Part shown: positions 25,260 to 33,502 of the stretch, piece by piece
Numbering within the stretch: the first letter of the stretch is position 1
How the letters are laid out: the number at the start of each line of letters is the position of its first letter
From: Candidatus Fraserbacteria bacterium
Lineage (GTDB): Bacteria; Bipolaricaulota; Bipolaricaulia; RBG-16-55-9; JAJCYT01
Assembly: GCA_029262795.1 (NCBI GenBank)
Contig: JAJCYT010000006.1
Coordinates: forward strand, 1-64,000
Length of the DNA stretch: 64,000 nt
Reading direction: 5' to 3'
Program-made: the position numbers and the translations under genes
Notes under the pieces: generated by a model
The model's input: only the letters and a program-made list of their open reading frames with translations
What the model was told of the DNA's origin: nothing
Database searches by the model: none

Positions 25260-26207
25260 TTAGAAAGCGTTGTTGCCGATACTGAGACTAATGAAGGGGA
25301 TGCTGAGGGCAAGATTTACCAGCGGTGCCCATCCAGTGTTGTCCAAAGCAATCATCAAAAACTCTTCAAACTTGGCTTGAATGGCAACAGGGTTACTGGC
25401 AGCTTCACTGTTCAAAAACTCATCCACTTCCCGATCCCAGGCAAAGGCCAGATCGAATGTGGCGTCGATATTGCCGGCCTGTGCTTGTGCAATCAACTCG
25501 TCGATGCTGCCTTCCTGTGGCGTGGAGCAAATCAACAAACCTGTTTCTTGAACAAGTTCAGGGTCTTCGATACTGGCAACATGACCACTGGCCAGGACAA
25601 GAAAGGCGACCCAACCGATCTCAAAGGTGGGGCCATCGCTGATAAAGCCGCGCAGTGTGCTGCAAGCATCTTCGCCAAAAAACTCTGGATCTTCCAGTGG
25701 TGCGCCAAAAGCCTGGAGAAAACTGATCACAACGGCGGTGGAAAAAGTTAAACCCACGCGGAGAGGTTCTTTGGAACCATCCACCGATATACCATTAAGA
25801 TCGGCAATTTCCCCTGAGACGATGCTGATAAACGGTTCGAGAAATGACGCGCCGGAATCAAATTCTTCATTGGCTTCACCTGCGCCGGACAAAACGAGCG
25901 CACACTGGGCAAATTGCAACACCTCAGCCACATCCTCCTGGGATCGCAGGTTGCCTCGATCATCCACCCAAAGTGAATTGGGAACTTGATCCAGGGTTTC
26001 ATCGCCAGCGCATATTGCGTCATTTTCCAAGAATGGATCACTGTTTTGCACCACTTGGGCCATGGAGCGCATGAACTGCACTTCTGGTAAAAAATCAATA
26101 ATTTCGCCAGCCTGCGTGTTCGATCCGCTTCCAGTGGTCAGCAGTCCGAGTGTCAATGTAAATGCCAATACAACTTTCAACATGCTCTTAGCCATAAAAT
26201 TCCACAT
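25260..26207 (-). CDS. Secreted protein of unknown function
   Basis: 315 aa. A signal peptide (LKVVLAFTLTLGLLTTGSG) follows a short basic N-terminus. The mature part is helical and acidic (AEVLQFAQCALVLSGAGEAN, IGWVAFLVLASGHVASIE) with five or six Cys (AICAGD, QCALVL, DACSTLR, LLICSTP), perhaps forming disulfides. AAGGACC precedes the ATG at 26207. A C/G-rich inverted repeat, CCCCCTTA-TG-TAAGGGGG (25239-25256), lies just past its stop. Confidence 0.55.
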   Translation of the reverse strand: MWNFMAKSMLKVVLAFTLTLGLLTTGSGSNTQAGEIIDFLPEVQFMRSMAQVVQNSDPFLENDAICAGDETLDQVPNSLWVDDRGNLRSQEDVAEVLQFAQCALVLSGAGEANEEFDSGASFLEPFISIVSGEIADLNGISVDGSKEPLRVGLTFSTAVVISFLQAFGAPLEDPEFFGEDACSTLRGFISDGPTFEIGWVAFLVLASGHVASIEDPELVQETGLLICSTPQEGSIDELIAQAQAGNIDATFDLAFAWDREVDEFLNSEAASNPVAIQAKFEEFLMIALDNTGWAPLVNLALSIPFISLSIGNNAF

Positions 26208-26351
26208 AAAGGTCCTTTTCCTAAAGTTTGTGTGTTGATTATAACAAACGACTCAGTTCGTAAATTGTTCCCAAGACCCAGGATTTGCTTGTAAAGATTG
26301 ATGCCTGAATACGCGTAGAGTAGACTTGAAAAACAAAATGAGGAGGCATCA

Positions 26352-26645
26352 ATGGGTTGGGCAAGAACGTTATTGTTAGGCCACATTGGCAACCATTTGG
26401 ATATTGAGGATGTTGAAGAAGACTTTGATGAACTGGAGGGCGAATTAGAAATCGTTCGTCGCGAATTGACCAGAGTGCGCAAGCTGGATGAAAACCAGGA
26501 GGTCGCCATCCAGCAATTGCAAAAAGAGAACGAACAATTACAACTGTGCGTGTCGGCTTTGGTCAAGGTGTTGCAAAAGCGTAGCATTGTTAGCGAAGGC
26601 GAAGTCAAAAATCTCGTCAACATGATTGAATCCAACGAGGCTTAA
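26352..26645 (+). CDS. Short coiled-coil protein
   Basis: 97 aa. GAGGAGG lies 7 bases before the ATG. The protein is almost wholly a heptad-rich coiled coil (VEEDFDELEGELEIVRREL, LQKENEQLQLCVSALVKVLQ) after MGWARTLLLGHIGNHLDIED. No membrane segment. The gene stops 7 bases before the convergent propeller gene. Function unknown; oligomerisation is likely. Confidence 0.65.
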   Translation: MGWARTLLLGHIGNHLDIEDVEEDFDELEGELEIVRRELTRVRKLDENQEVAIQQLQKENEQLQLCVSALVKVLQKRSIVSEGEVKNLVNMIESNEA

Positions 26646-26651
26646 GCTACG

Positions 26652-27806
26652 CTACCTCAACCACGTCATGGAGGTTGGCAGCATCTTGGCGTCATTAAAG
26701 CTGCTGAGTTGCGTTACCAGGTCGCCTGAGTTTAAGTCCACCACGCTGATGGTGCCGGCGTTCATGGCATCCAGTCCGAGAAGGTTGTTTTGCACAAACA
26801 TGTATTTGCCATCTTCGCTGAACAGGATGTGGTGCGCGCCTGCATCGGCGGGCAGCGTTCGCATAAACGTAGGCTGAGCTGGGTTTTGAATGTTGTACAC
26901 ATCCACCGCGCCTGGCTGGGCGTAGCTGACGTACATCAAATCGTTAGGCATGATGTACATTTCCAATGGCCAACTGTGACCACGACTGGCCGGATCGTCA
27001 ATTTGAGCAAACTCAAATTCGCCACTGGATGCGTTCCACTCAGCTTTCCAGAGTGAAGCATCCAACATGCCTGTGATGTAGGCCGTTTCTTCATCCGGTA
27101 AGAACACCACTTCTACCGGCGCACTTGGAGCGCCTTCTGTTTTAGCTAACACATGGGTGGACAACACCTTGCCCGTGCTGAACTCGACCACTGACACGCG
27201 AGTACCTGGATCGCTGAGATCTGCCGAAATGGTTTCAGACACCATCATGCGGTCCAGTTTCTTGGAAATGGCAAAACCATGTGGGTATCGAATGTAAGCT
27301 GCGCCATCATCGGCCATGTCAGCTTTCAGGCTTTGTTTAATGTCCAGACTTTCTCGGTCAAAAATCACCAATTCATCGGACCCCATACAACTTAAATAAA
27401 TATCAGAACCATCTTCACTGAAGTACAGGTTTTCGCCGAGCTGGCAAGTGCCTGCATCTACGCCAGAAATATCGCTGACGCGTTCGTCTTTGATGTTGAC
27501 GGTGTAAAACGTATCGCCGGCCAATGCGGTTGTGTAAAGTTGCTTGCCATCCGGTGCATAATAGAGATGGTGCGGCATCACGCCTGGGGCAATGGGGGTG
27601 GTATCTACCAGTTGCCCAAAGCCTTCAGAATCGGGATTTAAATCAATAATAGCAACGCCATCGGCGGCATCGGCTCCCGAATGACCTGTATAAGTGACTG
27701 CCACCAACCACGGCTCGGCACTGGCGATCTGATTGATATACCAGTATGCACCGCCCACAATCAATATGACCACAACAATTCCAGCCATCAAAGGTAAACG
27801 TTTCAT
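26652..27806 (-). CDS. Membrane-anchored YncE/SBP56-like beta-propeller protein
   Basis: 384 aa. N-terminal anchor (LPLMAGIVVVILIVGGAYWY). Seven or so blades with phrases such as HHLYYAPDGKQLYTTALAG, NLYFSEDGSDIYLSCMGSD, VEVVFLPDEETAYITGML and HHILFSEDGKYMFVQNNLLG, then ISVVDLNSGDLVTQL. This is the YVTN/YncE or selenium-binding-protein-like propeller type found on the outside of cells. Ligand unknown. Confidence 0.7.
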   Translation of the reverse strand: MKRLPLMAGIVVVILIVGGAYWYINQIASAEPWLVAVTYTGHSGADAADGVAIIDLNPDSEGFGQLVDTTPIAPGVMPHHLYYAPDGKQLYTTALAGDTFYTVNIKDERVSDISGVDAGTCQLGENLYFSEDGSDIYLSCMGSDELVIFDRESLDIKQSLKADMADDGAAYIRYPHGFAISKKLDRMMVSETISADLSDPGTRVSVVEFSTGKVLSTHVLAKTEGAPSAPVEVVFLPDEETAYITGMLDASLWKAEWNASSGEFEFAQIDDPASRGHSWPLEMYIMPNDLMYVSYAQPGAVDVYNIQNPAQPTFMRTLPADAGAHHILFSEDGKYMFVQNNLLGLDAMNAGTISVVDLNSGDLVTQLSSFNDAKMLPTSMTWLR

Positions 27807-27932
27807 CCCTGACCTCCCTGAAGGTATTTTTAATAGGGCAGTTGGACCATGAGATTTTTTTGCTGCCCCATTGTCTTTGAAAATGAATTCACATCTTACT
27901 GTTGCCTGGTTGGTTTCAAGACATTGATCAAG

Positions 27933-28238
27933 TTAAGACCATTGTTGCCCAATTGAATCCAACCCTGAATTTTGCAGGTCTTCGGGTGTCATGGCAATGC
28001 GAAAGCGGCAAGCTGCATTGAAGTTGAGGAAGAAAGGCTCAGCATGTTTGGGAATTTCTGATGCACTGTTCATCTCAATCACCATGAAGCAGGTGCGCAT
28101 GCCATCGAGTTCGGTAAAGTAAACCGACTCGGGTTTGATTGTTTCCATGATTTTCCCAATGATCTCTCCAGCTTTGCCTTCCCGCACCAGCGTGTTAAAC
28201 GGCTCTGCTGGGCATTCTGCAGTAAAAAGTACTTTCAT
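27933..28238 (-). CDS. Conserved small protein (ferredoxin-like fold family often mislabelled panthothenate synthetase)
   Basis: 101 aa. ATG at 28238 opens MKVLFTAECPAEPFNTLVRE, then KPESVYFTELDGMRTCFMVI, SEIPKHAEPFFLNFNAACRF and MTPEDLQNSGLDSIGQQW. The whole outline (TEPFN...PEAVYFTE.DG...IP..AEP.FL.FNA...MTPEDL) is a familiar conserved family in proteobacteria and others. Its function is not established. Soluble, probably a dimeric alpha/beta barrel. Confidence 0.6.
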   Translation of the reverse strand: MKVLFTAECPAEPFNTLVREGKAGEIIGKIMETIKPESVYFTELDGMRTCFMVIEMNSASEIPKHAEPFFLNFNAACRFRIAMTPEDLQNSGLDSIGQQWS

Positions 28239-28385
28239 AATAATAGCCTCCACAAGACTGATATATTTTTGAATAATTGCTTTTGCTTAATGGTACAATA
28301 TTTTTTCAATTCGGGCTTAACCCTTGCAAAACTGGATGCGGCGCTTACCTTTAATAAACCTTACAAATCCAGCAGGAGGTTTTTT

Positions 28386-28736
28386 ATGGCGGTACAGCGA
28401 CATCATACCAATGCACGCATGAGTCAGATTGTGATTCATGGAGACACGGTTTTTCTGGCAGGGCAAGTGGATCAGAAACAATCTGCCGATGTGGCGGACC
28501 AAACGCAAAAGATTTTGGATCGCATTGATACCTTGCTGGCCGAAGCGGGAAGCAGTAAAAACCATGTATTGTCAGCGTTAATTCACATCACCGATATGGC
28601 TAATTTCGAAGCCATGAATGCCGTTTGGGATGCTTGGTTGCCGGATGATCAAAGCCCTGTCCGTACGTGTGTGGAAGCAGGGTTGGCTCGGCCTGAATTG
28701 TTGGTCGAAGTGACTTTGATTGCAGCCAAGGCTTAG
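28386..28736 (+). CDS. RidA/YjgF/UK114 family protein
   Basis: 116 aa. AGGAGG sits before the ATG at 28386. GDTVFLAGQVDQKQSADVAD, QTQKILDRIDTLLAEAGSSK, VLSALIHITDMANFEAMNAV and PVRTCVEAGLARPELLVEVT cover the RidA fold, including the active-site Arg in VRT and the terminal VEV-T-IA. RidA deaminates reactive enamine/imine intermediates. The gene ends in TAG, showing that TAG is a normal stop in this genome. Confidence 0.88.
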   Translation: MAVQRHHTNARMSQIVIHGDTVFLAGQVDQKQSADVADQTQKILDRIDTLLAEAGSSKNHVLSALIHITDMANFEAMNAVWDAWLPDDQSPVRTCVEAGLARPELLVEVTLIAAKA

Positions 28737-28756
28737 ACGTTTAATCTTCTTAGCAC

Positions 28757-28791
28757 TTGAGGCTTTCACTGGTTGGCATTAGAGTGATGTC
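28757..28791 (+). promoter_or_regulatory. Predicted promoter giving a leaderless transcript
   Basis: TTGAGG (28757-28762), exactly 17 bases, TAGAGT (28780-28785), six bases, ATG at 28792. No ribosome site. Spacing repeats that at 13,813. Confidence 0.55.
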
Positions 28792-29883
28792 ATGACCAAA
28801 GCAAAACGTAAATCTATCCCATTTGTTTTCATATTGATTGGCTTGTTTTTCCTAGCTGGTTGTGACCAAAGACGGAATAACGAAGTGGTCTTTGAAGACT
28901 TTGAAGCAGGCGACATCAAGGGCGGCATCCTTGTTCAGGCCAGTGAAAACAGTGATGCCAGTTCTTTTCCCGACATGAACGATGAAGGCATGATTGCCTT
29001 TGGGTGTGGGGAAGGCGTGTTGACCAGCCTGTGTGTGATCCATGCCAATGGTTCTGGACATCGTGTGATCGACCGAGCCAAAAACAACACGGACAACAAC
29101 TGGCACCCCAGCATCAACAACGATGGCACTATTGTCTACGTGTGTGAAACAGGGGAGAATATTTATAGCCTTTGCCTCACGGATATTGATGCCTCAAACA
29201 TTAAAGTACTGGATCGTGCTGCGAGCAATGCCGAAGCTGTTTGGGCTCCTGCGATGAACAACAATGGAAAAATTGCCTATACCTGTCGAGCGGAAAACTT
29301 AAATCAACTTTGTGTGATCAACGCGGATGGCTCCGGCAAACAGGTTTTGGCAGAAGTGGGCGATGTGGTTGCCTTTCCATCTATCAATGATGAAGGTGTT
29401 ATTGTTTATGAGTGTGGCACCGGTGGGATTGCCAGTATCTGTAACATCCACTTCGATGGCACAGATGAAAGAATTGTGGCCCCCGCCGATGGCTTTGACA
29501 ATCAAAACACCCACCCCCATATCAACAATGAAGGTTGGGTGGCCTATGAGTGTGCCAACAACAGCTTGACCGAACTTTGTGTAATTCATGTCGATGGCAC
29601 AGGCGAAAAGGTGCTGGATGAAGCTTCCCGCTTGGGAGAGCACCGTGCCCGCCCCTCAATCAACAACTCAGGCCTGATCACTTATGAGTGCGCGACGCAG
29701 CGAATCATAAGTGTGTGTTTGGTTAACGTGGAAGGCTCCAATCGACAAGTGCTTGCCAATGCATCGGGATCATCCGATGAGAAATCTTTTCCAATGGTCA
29801 ATGATGATCAAACGGTTGCCTATCTTTGCGAAACAGAAGCCATCGACAGTTTGTGTGTCATTCGCCTAATAAATGGTGATTAA
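28792..29883 (+). CDS. Lipoprotein with TolB/PD40-like beta-propeller repeats
   Basis: 363 aa. Lipobox LGLFFLAGC-type ending (LFFLAGC). Seven repeats of about 43 residues share the pattern PSINDEGTIVYVCETG, with LCVIHANGSGHRVI and similar phrases, for example INNDGTIVYVCETGENIYSL and INNEGWVAYECANNSLTEL. Most repeats hold a conserved pair of Cys (xYECxx...LCVI), unusual for PD40 repeats and perhaps forming one disulfide per blade. Extracytoplasmic binding protein; ligand unknown. Confidence 0.75.
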   Translation: MTKAKRKSIPFVFILIGLFFLAGCDQRRNNEVVFEDFEAGDIKGGILVQASENSDASSFPDMNDEGMIAFGCGEGVLTSLCVIHANGSGHRVIDRAKNNTDNNWHPSINNDGTIVYVCETGENIYSLCLTDIDASNIKVLDRAASNAEAVWAPAMNNNGKIAYTCRAENLNQLCVINADGSGKQVLAEVGDVVAFPSINDEGVIVYECGTGGIASICNIHFDGTDERIVAPADGFDNQNTHPHINNEGWVAYECANNSLTELCVIHVDGTGEKVLDEASRLGEHRARPSINNSGLITYECATQRIISVCLVNVEGSNRQVLANASGSSDEKSFPMVNDDQTVAYLCETEAIDSLCVIRLINGD

Positions 29884-29884
29884 T

Positions 29885-29919
29885 AAAAAGACCGGAGCCT
29901 AAAAGCACTCCGGTCTTTT
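29885..29919. terminator. Bidirectional terminator between convergent genes
   Basis: AAAAGACCGGAG and CTCCGGTCTTTT pair over 12 bp around a 10-base loop, with A- and T-runs on both sides. It lies between the stops at 29883 and 29944. Confidence 0.9.
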
Positions 29920-29943
29920 CTAATTTTATTCTTTGTAAAAACA

Positions 29944-31002
29944 CTACCGGACAATGACCAATTTGCGAACCTCTGACCGAGTGATGGAGCCATCCAGTTT
30001 TCTGGTGGTGACCACATAGAGATAGACGCCGTTGGACAAACGTTGTCCGTTGTTGCTGAGGCCGTGGAATCTGAGCGCGCCACTGTGGCTGGTGTCTTCG
30101 TAAACGCGGTTGCCTGCTGTATCGAACACTTCCAAGGTGATGGCCTGTACCTCAGTGCTGTTGGCACGAATATCAAGACCGTAAGCATTACCGCTGTGTG
30201 TTAAAGGTGTGATGGTTAATGCACTCATTTGAGGTGCATTGGCAGGTTGCGCTTCACTCAAGCTGTTGAGGGTGTAGCCTTCGATGATCAATTGAATGTT
30301 TTCAAAGCTACAGGCAAACAATCCTTGCCCCAGACCCAACCCAAAAGCAGTGATACGCTGTGAAGAAGTGCCATGTGCGCCTGGTTCGTACCAAGGCATT
30401 GTTTCAGGGTCGCCGATGTGATAGGTAATGGTGACGGCTTCGTCAATATCGCCATCATCCAGGTACCCATTGTCATCTGCCCAAGCAGCAAAGAAACCGG
30501 CGAAGCAGTCGGCCTGGAGTTCGGTGAAGATGGTAAAACCCTGATTGTCAATACCCAATAAATACTGGATGAAATGTGCCCATTCATGGGCCAACACATG
30601 TGCAGCGGCATAATCGCCGATCTGGTTGTAAAGCATCAGCAAAAAGTCGTAATGAAACCAGATCGTGGCATCAGCAGGGCAGAAGAAAGCGTTGTTCAAC
30701 GCTGTTGGGCCGCAATTGGATGGGAGTTCTTCATTGTACCAAAAGAAGCCGGAAGGTAATTGATACTGCAAACCCTGGCTGTAAAACACGTCGTTCCAAA
30801 AGCCATTCAACAGTTGCGTTGATAAACTAACCACATCATCAAAAATGAGTGGATTGAGGGGCGGATTGCCGCGTTGCTCAATTTCCACCTGCGCCAAAGC
30901 AGGTGTTGAAAAACTCAGGGCCAACGCAATGATCAGGGCCAAGCTGACCATCATGCCCATTCGATTCTTGCCTAAATTTTCGAGATTTCTAATCCTCATC
31001 AT
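29944..31002 (-). CDS. Secreted neutral zinc metallopeptidase with C-terminal FlgD/T9SS-like domain
   Basis: 352 aa from the ATG at 31002 (AAGGAG upstream). Signal peptide near residues 15-38 (MVSLALIIALALSFSTPALA). Peptidase domain: AAHVLAHEWAHFIQYLLG, TELQADCFAGFFAAWADDNG, DIDEAVTITYHIGDPE, GAHGTSSQRITAFGLGLG. The last ~90 residues form an Ig-like FlgD/T9SS-type module (LEVFDTAGNRVYEDTS, NGQRLSNGVYLYVVTTRKLD) ending EVRKLVIVR. Such tails direct export or surface sorting in other phyla. A shorter relative lies at 17,235. Confidence 0.85.
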   Translation of the reverse strand: MMRIRNLENLGKNRMGMMVSLALIIALALSFSTPALAQVEIEQRGNPPLNPLIFDDVVSLSTQLLNGFWNDVFYSQGLQYQLPSGFFWYNEELPSNCGPTALNNAFFCPADATIWFHYDFLLMLYNQIGDYAAAHVLAHEWAHFIQYLLGIDNQGFTIFTELQADCFAGFFAAWADDNGYLDDGDIDEAVTITYHIGDPETMPWYEPGAHGTSSQRITAFGLGLGQGLFACSFENIQLIIEGYTLNSLSEAQPANAPQMSALTITPLTHSGNAYGLDIRANSTEVQAITLEVFDTAGNRVYEDTSHSGALRFHGLSNNGQRLSNGVYLYVVTTRKLDGSITRSEVRKLVIVR

Positions 31003-31163
31003 AAAATCTCCTTTTTTCTGGTTATGCCTCAGTCTAAATATTTCAGACTCCATTTTGGCTCCGGTAAAGATTTTCTTTCCTGAATTTTTGTGAAACCGAA
31101 CCCCAGAATTATTTTGGCATCTATTTTTGGTTTGTGAATGTAATGGTTTAGACAGTGGAATAA

Positions 31164-31607
31164 TCAGGAAAATTTCAACGCTTCGGCCACCGCCAGTTGA
31201 TCGGCCCGTTCGTTTTCCGGATGACCCGAATGGCCTTTAACAATTTCAAACGTCACTTGATGAAATTGCAGCAGTTGATCGAGCGTGCGCCAAAAATCTT
31301 CATTCTTGATAGGCTTCAGACTGCTGCCCTCTTTGCGCTTCCAGCCTCTGGCCTTCCAGTTGGGCAGCCACTCCATGCTGCCTTTGGCGACATAGGTGCT
31401 GTCGGTGATTACTTTAATTTGATCGGGTTGTTTGAAATGCTGCAAACCGGAAATGACGGCTTGCAGTTCCATTTTGTTGTTGGTGGTTTCAGCAGCACCG
31501 CCGCTGAGTTCGGTTTCTATTCCGTTTTGGTCATCGCGAACAATGGCCGCCCATCCGCCTGGTCCTGGATTGCCTTTGCAAGCCCCGTCTGTAAATAAAG
31601 TGATCAT
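31164..31607 (-). CDS. rnhA: Ribonuclease HI
   Basis: 147 aa, normal length. Degrades RNA in RNA:DNA hybrids. Catalytic acids are visible: Asp7 in LFTDGACKGNPGPGGWAA, Glu47 in NNKMELQAVI, Asp69 in VITDSTYV, and the final Asp in NERADQLAVAEA; the His in KGHSGHPEN is also present. No ribosome site is evident before the ATG. Confidence 0.95.
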   Translation of the reverse strand: MITLFTDGACKGNPGPGGWAAIVRDDQNGIETELSGGAAETTNNKMELQAVISGLQHFKQPDQIKVITDSTYVAKGSMEWLPNWKARGWKRKEGSSLKPIKNEDFWRTLDQLLQFHQVTFEIVKGHSGHPENERADQLAVAEALKFS

Positions 31608-31707
31608 AGTGGTGGTAAACTCAATTTTGATTTAAGATTTTCAGCACAGATTACCAGAGGCCACCTAAGATGAGCAACTCATTTTTCTATTTAAAGGAGC
31701 GTTGAGT

Positions 31708-32217
31708 TTGAAAGCACAGCGATTGCCCAAAGCGGAATTTATGAAAATGTCGGAAAATCCTGTTGAAGTCAGACCATTTGATCCTGAAAGCAAGCAGCAG
31801 GCATCTGTGTATTTGAAAAAATTAAATGTGATATTGGAAAAGCATCAGGTCACAGTAGAATTTTTTGGTTCGGTGGAACTTGAAATCGCAGGCAAAGGCG
31901 AGTGGGAATATGCTATCTGGCTCGATGATGACAATTGGTATCCAGTGATGACCACATTGATCAACCATTACCAATCCATCTGGTTTCTGGATCATGATAT
32001 GGCCGTGTTTAACATCACCGATGAAGCCAACCGCATTGAAGTGATTCCCATGCGTGGTGAAGCGGCTCTGAGAAATCAGGCGATCATGGCCTATTGGCGA
32101 AGCCATCCTGAAAAGCTGAAAGAATATGAACAACTCAAACTGGAGCACGCCCATTCCAAGCGCGACTACTCCTGGTGGAAGCACAATTATATTGGTGACA
32201 TTATCGAATCACTGTAA
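31708..32217 (+). CDS. GrpB family (nucleotidyltransferase-fold) protein
   Basis: 169 aa. AAAGGAG favours the TTG at 31708 (8-base spacing) over a TTG at 31702. RPFDPESKQQASVYLKKLN and VTVEFFGSVELEIAGKGEWE match the GrpB opening, with ALRNQAIMAYWRSHPEKLKE and YEQLKLEHAHSKRDYSWWKH at the C-terminus. The usual H-GSTAVPG motif appears altered (FFGSVELEIAG), so the binding site may differ from standard family members. Confidence 0.7.
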   Translation: MKAQRLPKAEFMKMSENPVEVRPFDPESKQQASVYLKKLNVILEKHQVTVEFFGSVELEIAGKGEWEYAIWLDDDNWYPVMTTLINHYQSIWFLDHDMAVFNITDEANRIEVIPMRGEAALRNQAIMAYWRSHPEKLKEYEQLKLEHAHSKRDYSWWKHNYIGDIIESL

Positions 32218-32304
32218 AAGAGGTGCAGGTCAAGCAACATGAGGATTGCCTGACCTGCGTTGGGGTGAGTTTTATACACTCATCAAGGTGTAGTTATCGA
32301 AAGA

Positions 32305-32787
32305 TTATTCTTCCACAATGTCGCTGCGGGTGGATTCCACCAGCAGTAACAGTTCCCGTTGCAAAGGGCGCGGCACATCGAAGTCGTTCAGTACGGTGAC
32401 CAAGTGATTGAACACCACATCGAAAACATCATTGCTGGTGCCCATCCCCCGGTGTGCGTCGAACATGCTGCGACCCGTATACACACAGGGGCCACCCGTA
32501 GCTTGGCATATGAAATCAATGTTCAGGTCAATAAAACGCTGTTGACGGGTTTCATTGAGGCTGCCAAAAAACGGTTCAAGTTCAGGATCATCAAACAAAC
32601 GATTGGCAAACGTTTCCACCACGGCTGCAATGGCAGGCGCCCCGCCAAGGCGTTCAAACAGCGGGGCTTCTGCCACTTCAATTCGAGTGTCTGCTTGCTG
32701 AGTATTTGGTTCCACTTGAAATATCAGGAAAGCCGATACGCCTAAAGCCACCAGCAATCCACTAACAATCAATAGTCTTAAATCCAT
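32305..32787 (-). CDS. Membrane-anchored group I truncated haemoglobin
   Basis: 160 aa. N-terminal anchor (LLIVSGLLVALGVSAFLIF), then a globin: LFERLGGAPAIAAVVETFAN, LFDDPELEPFFGSLNETRQ, FICQATGGPCVYTGRSMFDA, and the proximal-His region AHRGMGTSNDVFDVVFNHLV. The E-F layout and GG motif fit group I truncated globins (oxygen/NO chemistry). The anchor would put it on the outer face of the membrane. It is transcribed away from a TetR gene through a shared operator region (32,820-32,871). Confidence 0.85.
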   Translation of the reverse strand: MDLRLLIVSGLLVALGVSAFLIFQVEPNTQQADTRIEVAEAPLFERLGGAPAIAAVVETFANRLFDDPELEPFFGSLNETRQQRFIDLNIDFICQATGGPCVYTGRSMFDAHRGMGTSNDVFDVVFNHLVTVLNDFDVPRPLQRELLLLVESTRSDIVEE

Positions 32788-32819
32788 ATTAAAAGTCCTC
32801 CAGACTGTAAATTTCTAAA

Positions 32820-32871
32820 GTAGACAGATCTGTGTATTTGCAATAGTACACAGATCTGTCTACAATGTCAA
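32820..32871. promoter_or_regulatory. Divergent promoter pair with two TetR-type operator arms
   Basis: GTAGACAGATCTGTGTA (32820-32836) and TACACAGATCTGTCTAC (32847-32863) are perfect 17-bp inverted copies. Each contains the self-dyad ACAGATCTGT (32824-32833, 32850-32859), 26 bp apart. Plus promoter: TTGCAA (32838-32843), 17 bases, TACAAT (32861-32866). Minus promoter: TTGACA (32871-32866), 17 bases, TACTAT (32848-32843). One arm therefore lies in each promoter's path. TetR binding here should repress both the regulator and the haemoglobin. Confidence 0.8.
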
Positions 32872-32880
32872 GTAAAGCAA

Positions 32881-33492
32881 ATGAAAACGAACAAAAGAAC
32901 TATCGGAAATGATGAGCCAATGAATAAAATCTCTAAGAAACAACAACTCATTGACAAAGCCATCGAACTGTTTTCCAAGCATGGCTATCATGGCACGGGC
33001 ATCGACACCATTTTGGCACAGACAGGGATTTCCAAGCGCACGCTTTACAATCACTTTGCATCCAAAGAGGAACTTATTGTTGCGGCACTCAACGAATATG
33101 ACGGACGCTTTCGTGAATGGCTTGAAACTGAGGTCACATCCAGTGGAAATTCTCCACAGCAGCGTTTGGAATCAATTTTCGATGTGGCAGAAAAATGGTT
33201 TCTGAGTAGGAGTTTTTTCGGCTGTATGTATATTACTGCGGTGGGTGAATTTACAGAAGATGAGGTGAATATCCGTAAAGTGTGCAAGCGTTATAAAAAC
33301 CGATTGAGACAATATTTTAAAACCTTATCTATTGATGCCGGGGCTGTTGATCCAGATGGACTCGCTGATGAAATTGCCCTTTTGTTTGAAGGCGCCACAG
33401 TGACCGCACAAGTTTCCAAACAACCCAAGCTGGCAGCGCAAACAGCCAAACGTGTCGCAAAATCGCTGATTCAAAATCAAATAAAGAAATAA
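32881..33492 (+). CDS. TetR-family transcriptional regulator
   Basis: 203 aa. HTH at the N-terminus: QLIDKAIELFSKHGYHGTGI, DTILAQTGISKRTLYNHFAS, KEELIVAAL. The C-terminal ligand domain reads SRSFFGCMYITAVGEF and ends in Lys-rich VAKSLIQNQIKK. The likely ligand is small; it may respond to a redox or NO-type signal given the haemoglobin next door (inference). No ribosome site precedes the ATG at 32881, and the in-frame ATG at 32920 is an alternative start. Confidence 0.88.
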   Translation: MKTNKRTIGNDEPMNKISKKQQLIDKAIELFSKHGYHGTGIDTILAQTGISKRTLYNHFASKEELIVAALNEYDGRFREWLETEVTSSGNSPQQRLESIFDVAEKWFLSRSFFGCMYITAVGEFTEDEVNIRKVCKRYKNRLRQYFKTLSIDAGAVDPDGLADEIALLFEGATVTAQVSKQPKLAAQTAKRVAKSLIQNQIKK

Positions 33493-33502
33493 CCTCGGTG
33501 GC

